Below are positions 1-5,771 of a stretch of DNA of 9,643 nucleotides, piece after piece. The translations under genes were made by a program, and so were the position numbers. This stretch comes from an uncultured Actinomycetes bacterium (lineage in GTDB: Bacteria > Actinomycetota > Acidimicrobiia > IMCC26256 > PALSA-555): contig CALEYV010000060.1 in NCBI GenBank assembly GCA_937927875.1, positions 1 through 9,643 on the forward strand, written 5' to 3'. Position 1 is the stretch's first letter. The number at the start of each line of letters is the position of its first letter. The notes beneath the pieces are model-generated. The model was not told the DNA's origin and did not search any database. It worked only from the letters and a program-made list of their open reading frames with translations.

Positions 1-776
1 CGCTCGCCGACGCGGTGGGCCTGTCGTGCATCAACTACACCGGCGGCGAGCGCACCCGCGGCCACTACGGCTTCCACTACCAGGTCGGCTCGCTCGAGGA
101 GGAGCCGGTGGTGCTGGCGCAGCGGCTGGCCAGCCGGGGCCTGCTCCGACCCGCGGTCGTGTTCGACCGCTCGCCGGTCGGGCGCCGGTACGCGGAGTGC
201 TTCGAGGCGAGCACCGGCTCGGTCGGCCTGGAGCTGGCCGGGACGGCCAGCGTCTCCCCGGTCGCCCAGGACGTGAAGGCGGTCATCGAGCGGCTGCGCA
301 CGCTCGAGCCCGATGCCCTCGTCTACCTCGGGCTCGGCGTCTCGTCGCGTCCGGTCGCGCTGGCGCTCGCCGATCTGGGCTGGGACATCCCGGTGGTCGC
401 CAACTCGGCGCTGCTCTTCGGCTACCTGCGCTCGGAGTGGCGGGACGGCTGGGCGGGCTGGGAGTACGTGGACGTCGTCGCCGACGACAACCAGCGCCGC
501 CAGCAGCTGCTCGCCGACTCCCCTGTCGCCGCGGGACCCATGGGGTGCGCGGCGCTCGACATGGGTCGCCTCCTCGCCGAGGCGATCGTGCGCGCCGACC
601 ACCTGACCCGGGCCGGGATCCGGGACGGGTTCGAGCGGGTCAAGCGCCTCCCCGCCACCTGCGGCTACGAGGGGACCTCACTGACCTTCGGGCACCAGGA
701 CCACGGCGCCCTTCACGGCGACTACCTGGTGCTGCGCACGTGGGCCGACGGGCGCAGCGAGCAGGTGCCTACCTAG
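1..776 (+). CDS. ABC transporter substrate-binding protein, branched-chain amino acid type (C-terminal part)
   Basis: Partial gene: the reading frame is already open at base 3 and ends at TAG 774-776, giving 257 visible residues. The N-terminus, with any signal peptide or lipobox, lies before the window. The visible part fits the later portion of a type I periplasmic-binding fold as in Leu/Ile/Val-binding proteins. It has a beta strand followed by a helix after 'LLRPAVVFDRSPVGRRYAE', then an 'IERLRTLEPDALVYLGLG' segment. An 'LGWDIPVVANSAL' segment follows, and a C-terminal 'YEGTSLTFG' plus a final strand typical of the family's end. Such proteins capture a small solute outside the membrane and deliver it to an ABC permease. 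No permease or ATPase gene follows, so partners would be upstream or elsewhere. The ligand cannot be predicted. The fold is recognised from overall pattern rather than one diagnostic motif. Confidence 0.8.
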   Translation, partial: LADAVGLSCINYTGGERTRGHYGFHYQVGSLEEEPVVLAQRLASRGLLRPAVVFDRSPVGRRYAECFEASTGSVGLELAGTASVSPVAQDVKAVIERLRTLEPDALVYLGLGVSSRPVALALADLGWDIPVVANSALLFGYLRSEWRDGWAGWEYVDVVADDNQRRQQLLADSPVAAGPMGCAALDMGRLLAEAIVRADHLTRAGIRDGFERVKRLPATCGYEGTSLTFGHQDHGALHGDYLVLRTWADGRSEQVPT

Positions 777-782
777 TCCTGT

Positions 783-799
783 CACACCCCGGTGGTGTG
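783..799 (+). terminator. Hairpin after the substrate-binding protein gene, possible terminator
   Basis: CACACC (783-788) pairs with GGTGTG (794-799) around a 5-base loop, six bases after the stop codon. There is no T-tract, so a classical intrinsic terminator is not shown. GC-rich actinobacteria often use U-poor hairpins, so a role in ending transcription is possible. GGTGG (791-795) can instead pair with CCACC (802-806), giving a competing fold. Confidence 0.35.
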
Positions 800-838
800 C
801 TCCACCCCAGGTCCCCAGCCCGACCGGGTGCCCAGAAT

Positions 839-844
839 TACACT
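839..844 (+). promoter_or_regulatory. Candidate -10 box for the 56-residue protein
   Basis: TACACT matches the actinobacterial TAnnnT -10 pattern. A start of transcription about 7 bases later would fall near 851 and leave a leader of about 18 bases that just contains the ribosome binding site at 856-863. No convincing -35 element is seen at normal spacing. Confidence 0.35.
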
Positions 845-855
845 CTTGTCATTCC

Positions 856-863
856 GGGGAGGA
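856..863 (+). promoter_or_regulatory. Strong Shine-Dalgarno site for the 56-residue protein
   Basis: GGGGAGGA, with the GGAGG core at 858-862, ends 5-6 bases before ATG 869. It decides the start of this small gene, because the longer open frame upstream of it is only an out-of-frame shadow of the substrate-binding protein gene. Confidence 0.65.
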
Positions 864-868
864 ACGCC

Positions 869-1039
869 ATGGACGCCAACGGGACGCAGGCTCTCCACGC
901 CGAGGCCGCCGACTCCGTGCGCTGGGAGCCCTGCCCCGAGCCGTCCGTCGACGACGGCGGCTCGCTTTGCAGCGCCTGCGGCTGGCCGGTCGATGACCAC
1001 GACCGCGACCGGCCGGTCGTGGCAGCCCGGGCCGCCTGA
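869..1039 (+). CDS. Small cysteine-containing hypothetical protein (56 aa)
   Basis: The ATG at 869 is preceded by a strong ribosome binding site, and the frame ends at TGA 1037-1039. The 56-residue product is acidic in the middle. It holds Cys22, Cys34 and Cys37 (a CxxC in 'CSACGW') and His44. One CxxC knuckle with a third cysteine and a nearby histidine could bind a metal as a minimal zinc-ribbon-like unit, but three cysteines do not prove this. There is no membrane segment or signal peptide. I do not recognise the family. It stands alone on the plus strand between the substrate-binding protein gene and the convergent Ku gene. The start context and the position in an otherwise empty gap make it likely to be real. 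Its function is unknown. Confidence 0.6.
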   Translation: MDANGTQALHAEAADSVRWEPCPEPSVDDGGSLCSACGWPVDDHDRDRPVVAARAA

Positions 1040-1056
1040 CCGACGCCACCGCCAAC

Positions 1057-1078
1057 GCCCGCGCTGACTCATGCGGGC
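1057..1078 (+). terminator. Stem-loop between convergent small gene and Ku, possible bidirectional terminator
   Basis: GCCCGC (1057-1062) and GCGGGC (1073-1078) are perfect inverted copies around a 10-base loop. A second inverted pair, CTCGCG (1081-1086) and CGCGAG (1105-1110), follows. Both lie in the 84-base gap between the ends of two convergent genes, where a terminator is expected. No T-tract follows on either strand, so this is only a candidate. Confidence 0.35.
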
Positions 1079-1123
1079 TGCTCGCGACCCGCGATCAGGA
1101 CGCCCGCGAGTCGGTAGCCCAGT

Positions 1124-1972
1124 TCAGGCGGACTTGCGCGACCGGGTGGCGCGCTTCTTCGCCGGCTTCTCGTCCGTGTCGGCGGACGCGTCGGGCGAGC
1201 CGGCCCGGGCCAGGCTGGCCTCCAGCGCCGCCATGAGGTCGACGACCTTGCCCGGCTCCTCGACCGTCGGCTCGGCGACGATCTCCTCGCCGGCGGCCTT
1301 GCGCTCGATGATCTCCATGAGCTGCTCGCGGTACTCGTCGTGGTACCGGCCGGGCTCGAAGTGGTCCGACAGCGCCTCGATGAGCTGGCGGGCCATGCCC
1401 AGCTCCTTCTCGGTCGGCTCGGCCGGGGCCGCGTCCTCGGGGAGCAGCCCGTCGCGAGCGAGCACCTCGTCGGCGTAGCGCATGGTCTCGAGGCAGAGGA
1501 CGCCGTCGAGGGGGCGGATGGCGACCAGCCGCTCCTTCGAGCGGATCACCACCCGGCCGATCGCCACCTTGCGCAGCTCGGCCATCGCCTCGACGAGCAG
1601 GCGGTACGCCTTCAGCGACGTCGCGTCGGGGGCCAGGTAGTAGGGCTGCTCGAAGTAGAGGGGGTCGATCTCCTCGAGGTTGACGAAGTCCTCGATCTCG
1701 ATCATGCGGCTCGACTTCGGGGCCAGCGCCTTCATCTCGTCGTCGTCGACGACGACGTACTGGCCGGGCGAGATCTCGTAGCCCTTGCGGATCCGGTCGT
1801 TCGGGACCTCCTCGCCGGTCGCCTCGGACACCTTCCGGTACCGGATGCGGGCGTTCGACCCCTCTTCCAGCTGGTTGAACCGCACGTCCTGGCTCTTGGT
1901 GGCCGAGACCACGCGAACCGGGACCGCCACGAGCCCGAAGCTGATGCTGCCCGTCCAGATTGCGCTTGGCAC
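1124..1972 (-). CDS. ku: Ku, non-homologous end-joining DNA end-binding protein
   Basis: Bacterial Ku forms a homodimeric ring that threads onto broken DNA ends and recruits LigD. The 282-residue product begins at GTG 1972-1970 with 'MPSAIWTGSISFGLVAVPV', a near-canonical bacterial Ku N-terminus. Typical core blocks follow: 'KGYEISPGQYVVV' near residues 63-75, 'FEQPYYLAPD' near 107-116, and a 'VAIGRVVIRSKERLVAIRP' segment near 136-154. The short C-terminal LigD-contact region is visible as 'VVDLMAALEASLA' near 243-255. A Lys/Arg-rich tail (about 268-282) ends the protein, as in many actinobacterial Ku proteins where it helps bind DNA. Length is normal. No good Shine-Dalgarno site precedes the GTG. 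The frame stays open far upstream, but that part is antisense to the polymerase gene and is not Ku. The divergent neighbour is its functional partner. Confidence 0.97.
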   Translation of the reverse strand: MPSAIWTGSISFGLVAVPVRVVSATKSQDVRFNQLEEGSNARIRYRKVSEATGEEVPNDRIRKGYEISPGQYVVVDDDEMKALAPKSSRMIEIEDFVNLEEIDPLYFEQPYYLAPDATSLKAYRLLVEAMAELRKVAIGRVVIRSKERLVAIRPLDGVLCLETMRYADEVLARDGLLPEDAAPAEPTEKELGMARQLIEALSDHFEPGRYHDEYREQLMEIIERKAAGEEIVAEPTVEEPGKVVDLMAALEASLARAGSPDASADTDEKPAKKRATRSRKSA

Positions 1973-1977
1973 GCCAC

Positions 1978-1983
1978 TAGGTT
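1978..1983 (+). promoter_or_regulatory. Candidate leaderless -10 box for the LigD-type polymerase gene
   Basis: TAGGTT fits TAnnnT and ends exactly 7 bases before ATG 1991, so transcription would begin at or next to the start codon. No Shine-Dalgarno sequence is present, consistent with a leaderless mRNA. The box lies in the 18-base gap between the divergent Ku and polymerase starts. No -35 box is seen at normal spacing. Confidence 0.5.
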
Positions 1984-1990
1984 CCCAGAA

Positions 1991-2896
1991 ATGGCGGCCG
2001 GCTCCAAAGCGGTCATCGAGGTCGAGGGCCGGCACCTCACGATCTCGAACCTCGAGAAGGTGCTCTACCCCGCCGTCGGCTTCACGAAGGCGGCGGTGAT
2101 CGACTACTACGCCCGCGTCGCCCCGACGATGCTCCCCCACCTCGCCGGGCGGGCGGTGACGATGGTCCGCTTCCCCGACGGCGTGGACGGCAACTCGTTC
2201 TTCGAGAAGCGGTGCCCCAGCCACGCCCCGAAGTGGGTCCGGCGGGGGGAAGTCGACCCCGGCCTGGTGGCCTGCGTCGTCGACGACGCGCCGACGCTGG
2301 TGTGGATGGCCAACCTCGCCGCGCTCGAGCTCCACACCCTGCAGTGGAAGGTGGACGACCCCACCCACCCCACCGCGATGGTCTTCGACCTCGACCCCGG
2401 CCCGCCGGCCGACGTCCTCGCCTGCTGCCGGGTGGCCCTCGACCTGCGCGCCACCCTGGAGCGACTCGGCCTGGTCACGGTCGTGAAGACCTCCGGGAGC
2501 AAGGGCCTGCACCTCTCGGTCCCCGTCCGCGGCGCCGACCCCGACGCGACGAAGTCGTTCGCGCTGGCGCTCGGCCAGCTGCTGGCGGCCGACGCACCGG
2601 ACCGGGTCACCGTGTCCATGGCCAAGGAGGTGCGGCCGAACCGGGTGTTCGTGGACTGGAGCCAGAACGACCGCCACAAGACGACCGTGTGCGCGTACTC
2701 GCTGCGGGCGCAACCCCGACCGACGGTGTCGACGCCGGTCAGCTGGGACGAGGTGTCGGACGCGCTCGACGCCGGCGACCCGACCGCGCTCACCTTCGAG
2801 GCCGGTGACGTCCTGGCTCGGATCGACGAGCTCGGCGACCCGTTCGCCCCCAACCTCACCGCCGAACAGGAACTGCCGCCGCTCACCGGCGCGTGA
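1991..2896 (+). CDS. LigD-type polymerase (primase-polymerase) domain, stand-alone
   Basis: This 301-residue protein matches the polymerase domain of LigD, an archaeo-eukaryotic primase-superfamily enzyme that fills gaps, preferably with ribonucleotides, at ends bound by Ku. Metal ligands are visible: Asp133 and Asp135 in 'FDLDPG' and Asp222 in 'VDWSQND'. They align with Asp137, Asp139 and Asp227 of Mycobacterium tuberculosis LigD, as I recall that protein. The nucleotide-binding motif 'SGSKGLHL' (168-175) is intact. Lys23 and Lys33 have the spacing of the two lysines that hold the 5'-phosphate of the downstream strand. The protein ends after the polymerase domain, with no phosphoesterase or ligase domain and no ligase KxDG motif in the window, so the ligase must be encoded elsewhere. 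ATG 1991 is chosen because homology starts there and a leaderless -10 box precedes it; the open frame further upstream is antisense Ku. Confidence 0.95.
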   Translation: MAAGSKAVIEVEGRHLTISNLEKVLYPAVGFTKAAVIDYYARVAPTMLPHLAGRAVTMVRFPDGVDGNSFFEKRCPSHAPKWVRRGEVDPGLVACVVDDAPTLVWMANLAALELHTLQWKVDDPTHPTAMVFDLDPGPPADVLACCRVALDLRATLERLGLVTVVKTSGSKGLHLSVPVRGADPDATKSFALALGQLLAADAPDRVTVSMAKEVRPNRVFVDWSQNDRHKTTVCAYSLRAQPRPTVSTPVSWDEVSDALDAGDPTALTFEAGDVLARIDELGDPFAPNLTAEQELPPLTGA

Positions 2897-2910
2897 CGAC
2901 GCCGCCCTCC

Positions 2911-2916
2911 TAGCCT
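2911..2916 (+). promoter_or_regulatory. Candidate leaderless -10 box for the SDR gene
   Basis: TAGCCT fits TAnnnT and ends exactly 7 bases before ATG 2924, the same spacing as at the polymerase gene upstream. There is no Shine-Dalgarno site. The SDR may therefore be transcribed on its own as well as by read-through from the polymerase gene 27 bases before it. Confidence 0.5.
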
Positions 2917-2923
2917 CCATCGC

Positions 2924-3736
2924 ATGGACCTCACCGACAAGGTGGCGATCGTCACCGGGGCCAGCCGCGGCGTCGGCGCCGCCACCGCGGCGGCGCTCGC
3001 GACGGCCGGCGCGCGGGTGGCGTGCGCGGCGCGCGCCACCGACGACGCCCCCCTCCGGCTGCCCGGCACGATCGACGCCACTGTGCGGCAGATCGTCGAC
3101 GCCGGCGGCGAGGCGATCGCGGTGCCGACCAACCTCGCCCGCGAGGAGGACGTCGACGCGATGGTGGGCGCCACCGTCGACGCCTACGGCGGCGTCGACT
3201 TCCTGGTCAACAACGCGGCGATCACGTTCCCGGGCGACCTCGACATCGACCTGAAGCGGTTCGACCTCGTCATGAACGTCGACCTCCGGGCCCAGCTGCT
3301 GGCGATCCGGGCCGTCGTGCCGCACATGCGTGCTCGGGGCGAGGGCCGGATCGTGAACGTGTCGTCGGCCGCCGCCCTCAACTACTTTCCGGGCCTGATG
3401 GTGTACGGGATGGCAAAGATCGCCCTCGAGCACCTGACCGTCTCGGCTGCGGCCCAGCTGCGGGACGACCGGATCGCGGTGAACACGTTCCGGATCGACG
3501 TGCCGGTCGCGAGCGAGGGGTTCGTCGCCAACTCGCCCGGGGTGGACCACTCGAGCTGGGAACCCACCGAGGTCGCGGCGGAGGGGATCGTGTGGATGTG
3601 CAGCCAGCCCTCCTCCTATACGGGCCACAACGTGGGCATGGCCCGGCTTCGGGAGCAGGAGGGAATCATGGGCGGGGGGCGCCACCAGTCCGCCGTCGCC
3701 GGGTTCGTGACCGAGAACCCGATGCAGCTCTCGTAG
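2924..3736 (+). CDS. SDR family NAD(P)-dependent oxidoreductase
   Basis: A 270-residue classical short-chain dehydrogenase/reductase, expected to be a cytoplasmic Rossmann-fold enzyme using NAD(P)(H). The motifs are complete: cofactor loop TGASRGVG (11-18), NNAA (96-99), Asn118, Ser148, and YGMAK with catalytic Tyr161 and Lys165. After residue 190 the substrate-side region reads 'RIDVPVASEGFVANSPG' and continues with 'SSWEPTEVAAEGIVWM'. I associate this pattern with a set of uncharacterised actinobacterial, especially acidimicrobial, SDRs. The substrate is unknown. It follows the polymerase gene by 27 bases, but chemistry gives no reason to tie it to DNA repair, and its own -10 box suggests separate control. 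The C-terminus runs past the usual length of about 250 residues by a short tail. Confidence 0.92.
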   Translation: MDLTDKVAIVTGASRGVGAATAAALATAGARVACAARATDDAPLRLPGTIDATVRQIVDAGGEAIAVPTNLAREEDVDAMVGATVDAYGGVDFLVNNAAITFPGDLDIDLKRFDLVMNVDLRAQLLAIRAVVPHMRARGEGRIVNVSSAAALNYFPGLMVYGMAKIALEHLTVSAAAQLRDDRIAVNTFRIDVPVASEGFVANSPGVDHSSWEPTEVAAEGIVWMCSQPSSYTGHNVGMARLREQEGIMGGGRHQSAVAGFVTENPMQLS

Positions 3737-3808
3737 GACGCGCACCAGGCGGGTCTCCGGAGTTCAGCTTGCGTTCCTGCGGGCCGTCCGGCGTCCCGGC
3801 GAGTGCCG
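3737..3808. other. Convergent intergenic gap, no clear element
   Basis: This 72-base gap separates the ends of the SDR gene and the minus-strand exported-protein gene. It contains the palindrome CTCCGGAG (3755-3762) and GC-rich short inverted pieces, but no convincing terminator with a usable loop and T-tract. Confidence 0.4.
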
Positions 3809-4864
3809 TCAGAGCGCCTGCTTGAGCTGGGCCTCGAAGGTCATCGCCGCGGCGTCGAACGCCGACAGCGACTGGGTGAACCGATCGAAGGGTGCGCCAA
3901 GGTCGCCCTGGGCGACCGCGCTCGCGGCGGCGGCAGCGGCGCTCTCTCCGTTGTTGGCTGCCGCGAGCAGCGCCTGCACTTGAGCCTGGAGCTCAGGCGG
4001 GAACTTGATCGCCGATATGGCGGTCACGAACGTCCGGTACGCGTCACCCGTTCTCGTGATCCCTTGCGTGAATGCGTTCGGGTCGCTGCTTGCCTGCGCC
4101 ACGGCGGCGTTGAGCGCGCTGTTGAGCGTCTGAGACGCGGGCGCGTACAGCGCGGCGGCCTGGATCACCTGCCGGCGGTCGATGGCGTGACGTGGGACGC
4201 TGACCGACTTCACCGCGACGTTCGCCCGCCACAGGCTGTCCGCCGACACCACCGGGTTGCCGGCCGCCGACGACAGGGGGCAGGAGGAGCCTGGGGTCGT
4301 CACCGCCGTCTGCAGGACCTGAAGAGGAAGGGGCGGGCCGTCGAGTGCCACCAGGACGTGCCGCGGCGTTGCCCCCGGCGCTTTGCCGTCATCGTCGATC
4401 TCGACCGCCCGACGGGCGCCGACCGTCGTCACCGCGCCCTTCGTGAGCGTTCCGACGTGGACAAAGTCGAACGCGAACTGCGTACCGGCCATCAGACAGC
4501 TGGGGTCGGTGGAGGCAAGGGTCCAGGCGGGCCCGAACATGCCACCTCGGACGTACAAGGCCCGCCGCGTCGTCAACGTCTCGATCACGGTTGGTCCGTT
4601 CGTGTCAACCTCATACGTCGTCGTCGGCCCAACATTGGTGTCAGCCGTGAAGCTGGTGGAGTCTTGGAGCGTTCCCTGAGTGTGGATCCGGAGTGAAGTC
4701 GCCGACCGCAACGCCTTCTTCATGTCCGCGTAGATCTGCTGTGGTGCCTTCGCGTCTTCGCCGTTGCCTCGAGCCGCGCCCAAGCTGGCCCCTGCTATGC
4801 CCGCGAGGGCGACCGGTATCGCGGCCAAGGCGACGAGCGAACAGCCCGCCCGAAGAAGTCTCAC
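3809..4864 (-). CDS. Exported two-domain protein, LppX/LprG-like N-terminal half (uncertain)
   Basis: From GTG 4864-4862 the product has 351 residues. It opens with 'VRLLRAG' and a long hydrophobic stretch (about residues 8-29), a typical Sec signal or N-terminal anchor; no lipobox sits at a usual position. The first half (about 40-225) has alternating polar/hydrophobic strands after 'IYADMKKALRSATSLRIHTQG'. This resembles actinobacterial LppX/LprG-type lipid-carrier domains, but the match is weak. Cys123 and Cys195 could form a disulfide outside the cell. The second half (about 228-351) is alanine-rich and helical, with an 'IKFPPELQAQVQALLAAAN' segment, as in uncharacterised actinobacterial secreted proteins. 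An earlier in-frame GTG at 4960 would add 32 residues ahead of the signal; I prefer 4864 because it gives a normal signal peptide. Codon use is looser than in neighbours (ATA, AGA and CTT occur). Function is unknown. Confidence 0.72.
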   Translation of the reverse strand: MRLLRAGCSLVALAAIPVALAGIAGASLGAARGNGEDAKAPQQIYADMKKALRSATSLRIHTQGTLQDSTSFTADTNVGPTTTYEVDTNGPTVIETLTTRRALYVRGGMFGPAWTLASTDPSCLMAGTQFAFDFVHVGTLTKGAVTTVGARRAVEIDDDGKAPGATPRHVLVALDGPPLPLQVLQTAVTTPGSSCPLSSAAGNPVVSADSLWRANVAVKSVSVPRHAIDRRQVIQAAALYAPASQTLNSALNAAVAQASSDPNAFTQGITRTGDAYRTFVTAISAIKFPPELQAQVQALLAAANNGESAAAAAASAVAQGDLGAPFDRFTQSLSAFDAAAMTFEAQLKQAL

Positions 4865-4971
4865 CGGGTCCGCCAGAGCAGCAAGAGAGCAGGTCGGCGT
4901 GAGCCGGACGCACGACCGCTGCCTTCCAGGCCCACCCGAGCCCCCCACTGCCCTCAGCACCCGCTACCCGA

Positions 4972-4977
4972 AGACTA
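4972..4977 (-). promoter_or_regulatory. Candidate -10 box for the exported-protein gene
   Basis: Read on the minus strand this is TAGTCT, fitting TAnnnT. It lies 11 bases before GTG 4960 and about 107 before GTG 4864. If it is the promoter, the -35 position would fall on the first bases of the 14-bp tandem repeat (4995-5000). Confidence 0.3.
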
Positions 4978-4994
4978 GGCGCGGACCGGATCCA

Positions 4995-5022
4995 GCGGGA
5001 TGGCCACCGCGGGATCGCCACC
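4995..5022. repeat. Tandem 14-bp direct repeat, one mismatch
   Basis: GCGGGATGGCCACC (4995-5008) is followed directly by GCGGGATCGCCACC (5009-5022), identical at 13 of 14 positions. It sits in a divergent intergenic region about 70-100 bases before the metallohydrolase start and at the expected -35 of the opposite gene. Two adjacent copies of about 1.3 helical turns are what a cooperatively bound regulator could use. A chance duplication is also possible. Confidence 0.6.
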
Positions 5023-5080
5023 TGGGCACACTGGCGGGCGGCGCTCGCGTCCGTTCCCCCGGGCTGACACACCCGGCTCG

Positions 5081-5086
5081 TACCCT
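5081..5086 (+). promoter_or_regulatory. Candidate leaderless -10 box for the metallohydrolase gene
   Basis: TACCCT fits TAnnnT and ends 8 bases before ATG 5095, with no Shine-Dalgarno site, pointing to a leaderless mRNA. CTGACA at 5064-5069 resembles a -35 box but is only 11 bases away, too close for normal sigma-factor spacing. Confidence 0.45.
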
Positions 5087-5094
5087 GACCGGCG

Positions 5095-5760
5095 ATGGCA
5101 ACCCGACCCCCGCGCGACTCGCAGCGGGCACGCGTCTACCGCGCCGAGCTCCCGCTGCCCGTGAGCCCCCTGCCCGGGCTCGTCGCGTGCGCGCGCTTCG
5201 CGGACCGGATCGTCGGCACCCTGTGGTGGCACGCCCGGTTCCCGCACCTCGGGTTCGAGGACCTGCCCCGGCTCCGGCCGGGCAACGGCGCCCGGACCGC
5301 CTTCTTCAGCGAGACCGACCGGGGGCTCGCCATCACGCTGCCCCGCCGGTACCGGACCAAGGGCGTCATGCTCCATGAGCTCGCGCACTGGGCGCTGCAC
5401 GACCAGCCCGACCTGCCGACGCACGGCTCCACGTTCGCCCGCCTGGTGCTCGACGCGACCGACGAGTTCTGCGGCGCCGAGCCCGCCGGCGCGCTCGCCA
5501 GCGCCTACCGGACCGAGCGAGTGCGGATCGGCGAGCCGCCGCTCGAGGGCCCGGACGGCCGGTGGCGGTACGGCTGCGACGAGCGAATCCGGCTCTCGGT
5601 CGGCCGGAAGCTGATCGTGCGCGTCGCCGACGACGAGCAGCCGATCCGCGGCGTGCTCGAGGCGACCGAGCGAAGGGGGTCGGTCCTCGTGGTGCGCAAC
5701 CGCCGTCACACCCACCGGGTCGCCACCGAGTCGGTCTGGGCCGTGGAGCCGGCCCGCTAG
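5095..5760 (+). CDS. Putative zinc metallohydrolase, TIGR04338-like
   Basis: A 221-residue protein with a clear zinc-peptidase signature: HELAH (His94, Glu95, His98) followed by His110 in 'THGSTFARL', which gives two histidine ligands, a catalytic glutamate and a third ligand. The N-terminal 'RDSQRARVYRAE' (residues 7-18) and the order of blocks match what I recall of the TIGR04338 family of actinobacterial putative metallohydrolases, whose substrates are unknown. That family is usually about 160 residues; here about 80 residues follow the catalytic domain, including a strand-rich end near 165-215 that could be a separate small beta domain. No signal peptide or membrane segment is seen, so a cytoplasmic site is likely. 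The next gene, a cation transporter, begins 11 bases after this stop, suggesting cotranscription and a possible metal link. Confidence 0.8.
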   Translation: MATRPPRDSQRARVYRAELPLPVSPLPGLVACARFADRIVGTLWWHARFPHLGFEDLPRLRPGNGARTAFFSETDRGLAITLPRRYRTKGVMLHELAHWALHDQPDLPTHGSTFARLVLDATDEFCGAEPAGALASAYRTERVRIGEPPLEGPDGRWRYGCDERIRLSVGRKLIVRVADDEQPIRGVLEATERRGSVLVVRNRRHTHRVATESVWAVEPAR

Positions 5761-5771
5761 CGAGCACCGCC

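Larger units (their letters stand above)
4865..5094. promoter_or_regulatory. Divergent regulatory region between exported protein and metallohydrolase genes
   Basis: This 230-base region lies between two divergently transcribed genes. It holds candidate -10 boxes for both directions and a 14-bp tandem repeat at 4995-5022. The part 4865-4960 is open in the frame of the minus-strand gene and could be an N-terminal extension, but its third-position base use looks less coding-like. Confidence 0.45.

Noticed and set aside
26..868. An upstream extension of the 56-residue protein
   Set aside because: The frame is an Arg/Pro/Gly-rich shadow of the substrate-binding protein gene; the strong ribosome binding site fixes the start at 869.
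1738..1757. A perfect 20-bp palindrome of CGTCGTC.../GACGACG units
   Set aside because: It lies inside Ku and is explained by consecutive GTC and GAC codons for a Val-Val-Val-Asp-Asp-Asp stretch; nothing suggests an operator.
1340..1990. An N-terminal extension of the polymerase gene by about 217 codons
   Set aside because: It is antisense to Ku, and polymerase-domain similarity begins just after ATG 1991, where a -10 box is correctly placed.
1973..3745. An open frame of about 590 codons upstream of and in frame with Ku on the minus strand, looking like a giant Ku fusion
   Set aside because: It is exactly antisense to the conserved polymerase and SDR genes, its composition is Arg/Gly/His/Val-rich without domains, and Ku homology begins at GTG 1972. 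High GC leaves few stop codons in antisense frames.
3803..4696. A 297-codon plus-strand frame opposite the exported protein
   Set aside because: It has the Arg-rich composition of an antisense shadow and no recognisable domain. The minus-strand frame has a signal peptide and a coherent protein pattern.
5562..5771. An N-terminal extension of the cation transporter overlapping the metallohydrolase gene
   Set aside because: The added residues are an Arg/Ala/Pro-rich shadow of the metallohydrolase frame, and a normal CDF N-terminus begins at GTG 5772.
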